Source: Bordetella parapertussis
GTDB lineage: Bacteria > Pseudomonadota > Gammaproteobacteria > Burkholderiales > Burkholderiaceae_B
NCBI GenBank assembly: GCA_945895265.1
Contig: CAMDEF010000040.1
Coordinates: 1 to 37,909 of the forward strand
Reading direction: 5' to 3'
DNA: 37,909 bases
Position numbers and translations under genes: made by a program. The notes beneath the pieces were generated by a model. The model was not told the origin of the DNA. It saw only the letters and a list, made by a program, of their open reading frames with translations, and made no database searches. Positions within the stretch are counted from its first letter, which is position 1. Every line of letters begins with the position of its first letter. Shown here one piece after another: positions 31,282 to 37,909 of this stretch.

Positions 31282-33846
31282 TTAGAACCCCATGCGTAAG
31301 CCAATACTGCCGCCGTAGAGAGTCTGACCTGAGCGTGCTTCACCTGAGACACCTGCGTACGCGTAAGCGTTGTCAGCAATTTTGACCGTGCCATACAACC
31401 CCACCTGCACGAACGCAGAACCTGCCGAAGCGGTGGTCACGTTGCTTGAGTAACCACCAAGGGTCGTGTTAAGCGTTGGGTTTAATAAGCCTGAAGTGTC
31501 GGCACCGACTGCGATGTTGGCGCGATAGGTGTATTCGTCTTTGAGCGGGTCTTTGTTCAACGACCCCGCTGCCACCCCAATCACGCCACGCACAGCGCTG
31601 CCGCTAAAGCGTGCGATGTTCAGTGCTGCAACACCACTACCTTCGTCATACGAATTTTGACCAACGTATTGATAGCTTAGGCGCGCGTAGGGTGTCACGC
31701 GCAGGTCGCTGTACTCGAACCCACGGCTGATACCCACACTTACCAGCGCATCATTACCCAACACGGCTTTGCTGCTAAAGCCACCGGTGTAGCCGGTTGG
31801 GTCGTTGCGCGATAGGTTAGTTGAGCTCAAACCCACGCTTGCCATGCCATCCAAGACATAGTCTTGCAGCACAGACATTTTGCCGTAAGCAAAGAGCGAG
31901 CCTTGTTGGATTGTGCTGTTGCCACCATTGGCCGACACGGTGGTGTTGGATAACGCGATACCGCCACCAAGCTTTAAGCCGAGCTCTGCATCCGAGTAAG
32001 CATCCACACCGGTGACGATTTGGTACAGATTGCTGTTGAACCCGTTACCCGCGCTGTTGCTCGCGCGTTCAGTGCGTTGGTACGCAACTTCACCCCATGC
32101 TCTGCCATCTGCTACCGCGGCGCTCGTGACGTTTACCGCATTCGGGTTGACGGCTGGATTGGTACTCATGTTCGCAGTCGGCAGCCCGGAGGGGTTGGCC
32201 GCGCTGATACCGCCTGTTAACAGTGAATTGCTAAGAGCAGGATTAAGCTGGCTAGGCGCCAGCGGATAGTCACCAAGTCGCGCCAATACCGATTGCTGCA
32301 CACGTTGTGTAGTTTGTGGCAGGGCGGCGACCGAGGCTGCGTGAACCTCACCTGCAAGTGCCTGCGCAAAAGTAGGCAAGTTTGATGCGGTTTGACCGGC
32401 TACAGCGTAAAGCAACGAGTCTTGCGCCGCTGATGACGTACCCGCTTTATTCACGCCTAATAATTGGTCTAAAACGTCTGCCACTGACTTGGCGTTGGTG
32501 GTGCTTGAGTTCAAGGTCGTGCTGTACGACGTTGGCACCGTGATGAGATCAACGCTATCGCTGCCGTTGGCGTTATAAAACGCGATCAGTTGCGTGCCAC
32601 TGCTTAGCTCTGCAGGCTGGGTCAGCGTTGTAAAGCGACCCGTGATACCGCCTGCAGTGATGATGCGAAACTTATCGCCCAACACTGGTACATAAATACT
32701 GCTGCCATAACCCGCTTCACTTGCGCTAAACAGGTTCGATAACCGCGGGGTTAAGGTCGCACCGGCAGTAATTGTCAGTTGACTACCCACATCAACGAAA
32801 GAGTAGTAGCCTGAAGCACCCACAGGAGTAGAGCTGCTTGCTTGAGTCGTACCCGCGATATCTTGCTGGTAGGTCGACCCAGCGTTCAGTGTCAAGCTTT
32901 GAGTGAAAGATAAATAGCCCGGAGAGTTACCCGGCTTAAGCACACCACTCACAATGCTGTTGCCTGCAATCGTGCCCGTGCCCATCAACGTGCCTGCAGA
33001 GGCTACGAACACATCGCCCGTGCCGGTGGGCGAAGAACCCGCCACTTCTAAGGTGCCACCCGACACAGTCGTGCCGCCGCTATAGGTGTTGGCGCCACTC
33101 ATGATCGTGCTGCCAGTACCGATGAACGTCAACCCGCCCGCGCCAGAGAATACGCCAGATAAGGTGGCAGAACCTGAGGTGGGCTGCTGAATCGTGCCGC
33201 CTGCGCTAGTGATGGCGATTGAGACGCTTGAGCTATCACCCCTATTTAGTACCAAGGTGCCGCCTGCTAGAACTGGATTGGCTGTAACGCCAATACTGCT
33301 TAAGCCGACACTCGTGCCTGTAACTATGTCTGACGGTGGAGGCGGGGATGAAGATGAAGACGAAGAGGAGGCATTTGAGAACAGGGAAATGCTGCTACTG
33401 CTAAGGAACTCTCCATTACCAACACCATTTCGAGTAATTATTCTTAGGTCAGGGAGACCGCCATAGTCAGCCCCTCTAAAATAGATGTTGTAGTAGGTTA
33501 AGGTTAGTCCCGCCGTCTGGACCGATATACCGTTATTGTTAAGTTTCGCCTGTGAGCCAACGGGTTGCGTAAAATCGATTTGCACCTTGTTATCGTTTCC
33601 AGCAAAGGCGTTTCGCGCACTTAAGGTGACGGCTGAGGAGTTAACGGTGCCCGTGGCCGACGTAACTAGCGATATGCCTCCGACAGCTGGGTCAGTCACC
33701 AAAATTAAAGATCCACTAAGGGATGCTGTGGTGAAAGTATAGGTATACGAGTCGGCAGCAACGCTTAAACACGGGGTCGCCAACAGTATCCAAGCTGATA
33801 CTTTGAAACGTAGGGTATCGAAACAAGCTTCTTTGAAGTGAGTCAT
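31282..33846 (-). CDS. Autotransporter (type V secretion) with PATR-like passenger
   Basis: About 854 residues. A signal peptide (about 1-31, ILLATPCLSVAA) is followed by a Gly/Ser/Thr-rich beta-helical passenger that carries one clear autotransporter-associated repeat, GANTYSGGTTVSGGTLEVAG, and the GVLKPGNSPGYLSF segment that usually closes such domains. Near residues 160-180 is a run of eight serines and four prolines. The last ~270 residues, from AWGEVAYQRT, form the outer-membrane beta-barrel, ending in LRMGF with the C-terminal Phe recognised by the BAM machinery. I chose ATG 33846; TTG 33864 adds six residues. The passenger has no visible protease or lipase motif, so adhesion or surface display is the best guess. 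It is flanked by a response regulator and a histidine kinase. Confidence 0.92.
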   Translation of the reverse strand: MTHFKEACFDTLRFKVSAWILLATPCLSVAADSYTYTFTTASLSGSLILVTDPAVGGISLVTSATGTVNSSAVTLSARNAFAGNDNKVQIDFTQPVGSQAKLNNNGISVQTAGLTLTYYNIYFRGADYGGLPDLRIITRNGVGNGEFLSSSSISLFSNASSSSSSSSPPPPSDIVTGTSVGLSSIGVTANPVLAGGTLVLNRGDSSSVSIAITSAGGTIQQPTSGSATLSGVFSGAGGLTFIGTGSTIMSGANTYSGGTTVSGGTLEVAGSSPTGTGDVFVASAGTLMGTGTIAGNSIVSGVLKPGNSPGYLSFTQSLTLNAGSTYQQDIAGTTQASSSTPVGASGYYSFVDVGSQLTITAGATLTPRLSNLFSASEAGYGSSIYVPVLGDKFRIITAGGITGRFTTLTQPAELSSGTQLIAFYNANGSDSVDLITVPTSYSTTLNSSTTNAKSVADVLDQLLGVNKAGTSSAAQDSLLYAVAGQTASNLPTFAQALAGEVHAASVAALPQTTQRVQQSVLARLGDYPLAPSQLNPALSNSLLTGGISAANPSGLPTANMSTNPAVNPNAVNVTSAAVADGRAWGEVAYQRTERASNSAGNGFNSNLYQIVTGVDAYSDAELGLKLGGGIALSNTTVSANGGNSTIQQGSLFAYGKMSVLQDYVLDGMASVGLSSTNLSRNDPTGYTGGFSSKAVLGNDALVSVGISRGFEYSDLRVTPYARLSYQYVGQNSYDEGSGVAALNIARFSGSAVRGVIGVAAGSLNKDPLKDEYTYRANIAVGADTSGLLNPTLNTTLGGYSSNVTTASAGSAFVQVGLYGTVKIADNAYAYAGVSGEARSGQTLYGGSIGLRMGF

Positions 33847-34017
33847 AGTATTAAGGGTGCCCAAACATTCGCGTATTGTGAACGCAGGTCAGGCGTTTGA
33901 TAACCCTGCGAAAGGAGGGGGCGTCAGGTACGAAAATGAGGCCGCGGCAAGCCTTCCCCACTCAATCTGAGTAAACTTGTTTTCGATCACTCAAATACCT
34001 GCTCGGCAGCCAACTTT

Positions 34018-35538
34018 ATGCTTCAACACATTGCGCCATTTTTTGCATTGCAAGCGGTCGGGCTTGTAATCTTTTGCGTTGCCTTGTTGCTTTCAACTCG
34101 AGTGCCGCAACGAAAAAAAGCCTTCTACATCCTTTTAGTCAGCTTGGTACTAGAGCTGATCGGAACGCTGCTTCGAGCCATATCTTTTTTCTTTGGATCT
34201 GAATCGCTGCTAATTGAGTCGACGAGAAACAACGCCGATGCTTGGTCAAAGCTCGAGAGCCTAGGGGTTAATTTTTTTGCGATCGGATTGATTCTTAAAC
34301 CTCTATTTTTTTTGTCTTTGCATCAGTTCGTCGGCTTAAAGCAATATGTGCTTCCGGTATTGTTTTGGTTGGCGGTAGTAGGGTGGGCAACCACTGGGTT
34401 TAATCGGTTTGGTTTTAATCCCGTCACCAGTTTGTCTGGGATTGTCTTTGTTGTTGGAGCTTTTAGTTGGTTGTTGCTGCAGCTGCAAAACGTACGTTTT
34501 CAAAAGCAGTTTGTTCTTGAGCTTCTTCGTTATGTCATAGGATTTTTGATTGCGCTACATCTGATCTTTGCGGTGTTTTTTATCTTTGTAGGCTTAGATG
34601 TCAGCGATCGTTTCAGTCATTTTGACTTGTTTAGAAATGTCGATTTTTTACTTCGCTATATACGAATTCCGATACTGTTATGTGTCGATGCCTTGTGTCT
34701 GTTTTTCTGGCTTCAAAACTACTCGACACAAGCATTTCAGTTGTCCGAAAGCCAAAAAATCCAGGTAGAGCTGCTAAAAGAAAAAGACCTGTTGATTCAA
34801 AACCTGATCAACGCTAATGCCCTCGTACGCACCGGCGCATTGGCAGCTGGGGTCACTCACGAACTGAATCAGTTTTTAGCGCGTATTCAACTTGATGTTG
34901 AGGCTGCTAAGGTTTACCTGCTTGACAAGTCAGATGAGGCGAAAACGCTCAAGGTATTGAATCGCGTACTAGAGGCAAATCAAAGCGCAGCAGCGCTTAT
35001 TTTGAACTTAAAGAAACTCTTCATTCGACAGGATGAAGGCATGCGCCGTTGCGATTTGGATCAACTCATTCGCTCTGTGTCTGACCTATACCTTGATCGC
35101 GCAAGGCAGTCGAATATTGTCTTTGAGTTAAGGTTGCGTGCCAATACTCAAGTGCTGATACGTGAAAGCCTCATGCGTCAGGTGATCGCTAATCTTGTGG
35201 GTAACGCAATTGACGCCTTGGATTTAACAAGTCGCTCAGATAAAAAAATTAGGATTGAGACGCAGCTTGAAGGTGATCGCTGGTTACTGCGAATAGAAGA
35301 CAATGCAACCGGAATTCGACCAGAAAATGCTCATAAAATTTTTAGCTTGTTTTCGACAAGTAAAAGCGAGGGATCTGGCATCGGTCTTTGGTTAAGTCGT
35401 TTTATCGTTGAGCAGCATGGTGGCTATATCCGTTTTAGCAACATCGACCCCGAAGGCGTCGTATTTTGGGTGGATATGCCCGTAGAGCCTATACCAGAAG
35501 CTGAAAACGAAGAGACTTCTAAACTGTTACCGCTTTAG
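34018..35538 (+). CDS. Multi-pass membrane sensor histidine kinase
   Basis: 506 residues. The N-terminal ~235 residues hold about seven hydrophobic segments (for example LQAVGLVIFCVALLLS, AFYILLVSLVLELIGTLL and FLIALHLIFAVFFIFVGL) and no recognisable periplasmic domain, so the signal may be sensed in the membrane. A coiled coil (240-270) leads to the H-box GVTHELNQFLARIQ with H281. The ATPase domain has N396 (IANLVGNAIDAL), D428xxxG432 (EDNATGI) and GSGIGLWLS (452-460). All catalytic residues are present. The H-box type goes with FixJ-like regulators such as the one at 30408. It is divergent from the autotransporter, with 171 bases between. Confidence 0.93.
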   Translation: MLQHIAPFFALQAVGLVIFCVALLLSTRVPQRKKAFYILLVSLVLELIGTLLRAISFFFGSESLLIESTRNNADAWSKLESLGVNFFAIGLILKPLFFLSLHQFVGLKQYVLPVLFWLAVVGWATTGFNRFGFNPVTSLSGIVFVVGAFSWLLLQLQNVRFQKQFVLELLRYVIGFLIALHLIFAVFFIFVGLDVSDRFSHFDLFRNVDFLLRYIRIPILLCVDALCLFFWLQNYSTQAFQLSESQKIQVELLKEKDLLIQNLINANALVRTGALAAGVTHELNQFLARIQLDVEAAKVYLLDKSDEAKTLKVLNRVLEANQSAAALILNLKKLFIRQDEGMRRCDLDQLIRSVSDLYLDRARQSNIVFELRLRANTQVLIRESLMRQVIANLVGNAIDALDLTSRSDKKIRIETQLEGDRWLLRIEDNATGIRPENAHKIFSLFSTSKSEGSGIGLWLSRFIVEQHGGYIRFSNIDPEGVVFWVDMPVEPIPEAENEETSKLLPL

Positions 35539-35570
35539 ACCTGTCGGTTTTCATAGGTAAATTATAAATC

Positions 35571-35607
35571 ACTCAATGTATCGGGTAAAAATACTCAATG
35601 TATTGAG
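35571..35607. promoter_or_regulatory. Direct repeats and a palindrome before the DUF4143 ATPase gene
   Basis: ACTCAATGTAT occurs at 35571-35581 and 35593-35603, 22 bp apart (about two helical turns). The second copy also forms the dyad CTCAAT-GT-ATTGAG (35594-35607). This arrangement is typical of a regulator binding on one face of the DNA. The site lies about 120 bases upstream of the ATPase start. Confidence 0.45.
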
Positions 35608-35633
35608 CAAAATGTTTATTGCACTGCAGCGTG

Positions 35634-35657
35634 ACTAAAATACTAAAATACTAAAAT
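35634..35657. repeat. Three tandem copies of an 8-bp AT-rich unit
   Basis: ACTAAAAT is repeated three times without interruption. It sits in an AT-rich leader (about 35555-35725) unlike the surrounding DNA, upstream of the DUF4143 ATPase. Copy number could vary by slippage and alter promoter spacing (inference). Confidence 0.6.
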
Positions 35658-35729
35658 ATACTTTCTTTATTTAAACTTGCATTGTTGATTAACCATGTAA
35701 TTTTAATAAAAAAAAAGTAAAATACATGG

Positions 35730-36908
35730 ATGTATAAAAGATCAACTGAACCTGTGCTGCACGAACTGTTACAGCAGTTTCCTGCAGTCGTAGTGCTTGG
35801 ACCCCGTCAGGTAGGCAAGACCACTCTCGCACTAGCCGAGGGTCAGGCGCACGCAGGTTCGCTATACCTAGATCTTGAACTGCCCTCTGCGCAACGACAA
35901 CTGGATGACCCAGAGGCGTTTTTGTTGACCCACCGTAATCGACTCGTGATTCTTGATGAGGTGCAACGTTTGCCAGAGATTTTTGCCGTACTCAGGGCGA
36001 TCATTGATATTCGCATCAGGTCGGGCGAACCCTCGGGGCAATTTCTTTTACTTGGCTCAGCAACAGGCGTTTTGCTACAGCAGTCTAGTGAGAGTCTGGC
36101 CGGTCGCATGGTTCAGCTAGAGCTTTCACCTCTTCAAGCACTAGAGATTATGGCGGCAGCTGATCCTCGTGCTCAACCGCTTCACATGTTGTGGATTAGG
36201 GGCGGATTTCCGCTATCTTGGTTGGCAAAAAACGATTCTGAAAGCTTTCGCTGGCGTGAAGCGTTTATCGCCACGTATCTTGAACGGGATATCCCAGCGT
36301 TAGGTCCACGCATCCCTGCCACAAATTTGCGTCGCTTATGGACCATGCTCGCTCACTTGCAAGGCAGTTTGCTGAATTACTCACAACTCGCCACCGCGTT
36401 GGCCATCAGCGGTCAACTCGTACACCGTTATGTGGATATCTTATGCGATCTGATGTTGCTACGTCGTTTGGCTGCTTGGCATGGCAATGTCGGAAAACGC
36501 TTGGTTAAATCGCCTAAAGTGTATGTACGCGACAGTGGCTTAGTCCACGCATTGTTAGGGTTAACAAACTATGAAAGCGTTTTATCCCACCCCGTGGCTG
36601 GCCTCAGTTGGGAGGGCTTTGTGATCGAACAAATTATGTCAGCAGCTCCTAGCCTAGATTATAGTTTTTACAGAACGGCCCAAGGTGCCGAGGCTGACTT
36701 AGTCATTGATTTTCGTCACGGCCAAGTATGGGTTGTCGAAATTAAACGTTCGTCTGCACCGACGGTATCTAAAGGTTTTCATCAGGCTGCCGTTGACGTC
36801 AACGCCTATCGAAAAATCTTAGTCGCCCCAGTTGAGCAAACTTACCAAATGAAAAACAACATAGAAGTCATGAGTGTGCAAACGCTGATTGCTGCGCTTG
36901 TCGGCTGA
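35730..36908 (+). CDS. AAA+ ATPase with DUF4143 C-terminal domain
   Basis: 392 residues. The AAA domain has Walker A GPRQVGKTT (24-32), Walker B LVILDEVQRLPEI (D76, E77) and the sensor strand LLLGSAT (107-112). A helical/winged region follows (LLNYSQLATALAISGQLVHR). The C-terminal DUF4143 domain has SWEGFVIEQI and GAEADLVID...VVEIKRS, whose D, E and K (D323, E337, K339) are arranged like a restriction-nuclease-type PD-(D/E)xK fold. These proteins are widespread in bacteria and archaea and often lie in accessory DNA; their job is not known. The AT-rich leader suggests recent acquisition. ATG 35730 is the only good start; an ATG four bases earlier is in a different frame and stops at once. Confidence 0.92.
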   Translation: MYKRSTEPVLHELLQQFPAVVVLGPRQVGKTTLALAEGQAHAGSLYLDLELPSAQRQLDDPEAFLLTHRNRLVILDEVQRLPEIFAVLRAIIDIRIRSGEPSGQFLLLGSATGVLLQQSSESLAGRMVQLELSPLQALEIMAAADPRAQPLHMLWIRGGFPLSWLAKNDSESFRWREAFIATYLERDIPALGPRIPATNLRRLWTMLAHLQGSLLNYSQLATALAISGQLVHRYVDILCDLMLLRRLAAWHGNVGKRLVKSPKVYVRDSGLVHALLGLTNYESVLSHPVAGLSWEGFVIEQIMSAAPSLDYSFYRTAQGAEADLVIDFRHGQVWVVEIKRSSAPTVSKGFHQAAVDVNAYRKILVAPVEQTYQMKNNIEVMSVQTLIAALVG

Positions 36909-36948
36909 TTATGAATGAGTCGGGGTTCAGAAGGTTAGGCATGCCTCA

Positions 36949-37560
36949 CTAAATAAATCCTTTAAGTCGCTCAGCCCAATACAAATAAGCCGCCTTTGAA
37001 AGATGCAAGCCATCCCAGGTGTACTTTGGCAACAGACCTTGCGCATCGTTCGTCAAACCGGGATTCAAATCCAGCCACTGAATATTGCGCGCTAGCGCCA
37101 GCGCTTGAAGCTTTTGATTCAATGCTCTGACATCGTCGACCGTACTGCCGCATTGCGGACGTGAGCATTCAAGCGTGGCTTGCATCACAACGGTGATTTT
37201 ATTTTTTTGCAGTTCATCGACAATCAAGGTGTATTGCTTAAACGTGTACTCAACCGTTGCGCCTCTAAGCAAATCATTGATGCCAATCATCAAAAAAACT
37301 TTGGCTGGTCGTAACGCTACGGTTGCTTTCATCTCGCGCAACAGATGGTCGGTGGTGTAGCCCGGGACGCCGCGATTCAAAATACGCGTTTTTGGAAACA
37401 GCGTTTTCCATGTGCCCGCTTCAGTGATCGAGTCACCAAGCATCATGACTTCGGGCGGTGCAAGCTCGGGCCTTAGCTGTGCGCTAACCGGTTGTGTCAT
37501 GGTGCTCAGCCCAAGCAAGCAAACACTAAACAGGCATGCGTAAAACGATTTTGCCAACAT
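36949..37560 (-). CDS. Exported SGNH/GDSL family hydrolase
   Basis: 203 residues with a signal peptide (about 1-28, FSVCLLGLSTMTQPVSAQ) and the four SGNH blocks: GDSIT with S44, NRGVPGYTT with G67, GINDL with N95, and DGLHLSKAAY with D183 and H186. The enzyme is therefore an esterase or lipase-like hydrolase of the periplasm or cell surface, perhaps acting on O-acetylated sugars or lipids; substrate not known. Two cysteines in ECSRPQCG could form a disulfide. Its start overlaps the end of the upstream oxidoreductase by 35 bases, so the two form one transcription unit. Confidence 0.92.
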   Translation of the reverse strand: MLAKSFYACLFSVCLLGLSTMTQPVSAQLRPELAPPEVMMLGDSITEAGTWKTLFPKTRILNRGVPGYTTDHLLREMKATVALRPAKVFLMIGINDLLRGATVEYTFKQYTLIVDELQKNKITVVMQATLECSRPQCGSTVDDVRALNQKLQALALARNIQWLDLNPGLTNDAQGLLPKYTWDGLHLSKAAYLYWAERLKGFI

Positions 37561-37909
37561 GCTTGTTTGTTTCCATCATCTCTTTGGCTTGCGCCAGTTG
37601 TTCAAACGCGAAAACCTGATCGATCAAGGGTTTGATGCGACCATCTGCAATCGCGGGTAACACTTCGGCTTTGAATTCAGGCAAAAATTCAGCGCGCTGC
37701 TCGGCTGAACGCAACTTGTTTGATACACCAAACAAGCGCAAGCGTTTTGCATGCAGAGCCAACAGATCAAGCTCGGCCGATAGCACGCCATCCACATAGC
37801 CCACCATCGCAAAGCGCGCTTCAAACGCCATGCAGCGAATGCTTTCTGCAAAGACCGAACCACCCACTGTATCCACCACTAAGTTCGCACCCTTGCCACC
37901 AGTCGCTTC
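37526..37909 (-). CDS. Quinone-oxidoreductase-like MDR enzyme, C-terminal part (cut by window edge)
   Basis: The frame enters from the right edge and gives 127 residues. It begins EATGGKGANLVVDTVGG, the conserved Rossmann-domain stretch of zeta-crystallin-like NADPH:quinone reductases ('GGKGVDVVxDxVGG'), continues with RFAMVGYVDG and ends HVGKIVLRMPV. The N-terminal catalytic part and first half of the cofactor domain lie outside the window. No start codon should be assigned inside the window. The gene precedes and overlaps the SGNH hydrolase by 35 bases. Confidence 0.88.
   Translation of the reverse strand, partial: EATGGKGANLVVDTVGGSVFAESIRCMAFEARFAMVGYVDGVLSAELDLLALHAKRLRLFGVSNKLRSAEQRAEFLPEFKAEVLPAIADGRIKPLIDQVFAFEQLAQAKEMMETNKHVGKIVLRMPV

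Noticed and set aside
31282..33846. Protease or lipase autotransporter
   Set aside because: No catalytic GDSG or GDSL motif was found in the passenger, so only a general autotransporter call is made.
35634..35657. CRISPR-like repeats
   Set aside because: Units are 8 bp, directly adjacent, without spacers, and no cas gene is present.

Overview
The window looks like a chromosomal segment of a betaproteobacterium, most likely Burkholderiales/Alcaligenaceae. The main argument is seven Bug-type (TctC-like) periplasmic binding proteins in 38 kb, an expansion known from Bordetella and its relatives. They sit among SDR dehydrogenases, acyl-CoA enzymes and an amidase. Base composition is balanced rather than GC-rich, with a few clearly AT-rich islands. 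No rRNA, tRNA, CRISPR array, insertion sequence or phage gene was seen. The family and function calls rest on motifs read by eye; no database search was possible.

Layout. 1-4.9 kb: a possible divergent regulator fragment, then a tight operon of two sister SDR dehydrogenases and a complete tripartite tricarboxylate transporter (binding protein, TctB, TctA), closed by a strong hairpin. 5.0-7.9 kb (minus): two adjacent Bug proteins and an MDR-family NADP oxidoreductase. 8.3-12.7 kb (plus): a GldA/GldF/GldG-type ABC system followed by a third SDR. 12.8-14.7 kb (minus): a hipBA toxin-antitoxin module with three AT-rich inverted repeats upstream of hipB. 14.7-19.5 kb (minus): a Bug protein, an acyl-CoA ligase and a FadB-like bifunctional enzyme, a likely uptake, CoA-activation and beta-oxidation unit, with a palindrome inside its candidate promoter. 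19.6-20.5 kb: about 0.9 kb with no intact gene, possibly decayed. 20.5-24.5 kb: two Bug proteins flanking a small AtzG/GatC-like protein and an AtzE/GatA-like amidase. 24.9-25.7 kb: an alpha/beta hydrolase carrying the full residue set of fluoroacetate dehalogenases. 25.8-28.9 kb (minus): a DevBCA/MacAB-type efflux operon (adaptor, permease, ATPase). 29.3-30.3 kb: a seventh Bug protein. 30.4-35.5 kb: a FixJ-like response regulator and a multi-pass membrane histidine kinase on either side of an oppositely oriented autotransporter. 35.7-36.9 kb: a DUF4143 ATPase behind an AT-rich, repeat-bearing leader. 36.9 kb to the end (minus): an exported SGNH hydrolase and the C-terminal part of a quinone-oxidoreductase-like enzyme cut by the window edge.

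How the genes fit together. Most of the window reads as accessory catabolism: high-affinity capture of organic acids or amides by Bug proteins, each next to enzymes that could process the captured compound. Only one of the seven binding proteins has membrane TctA/TctB partners here, so the others must use transporters elsewhere or act as sensors. The places most worth a second look are the kinase-autotransporter-regulator block, the hipBA operator region, the operator-like palindromes in front of the acyl-CoA and efflux operons, and the SDR pair with its unusual cofactor loop.
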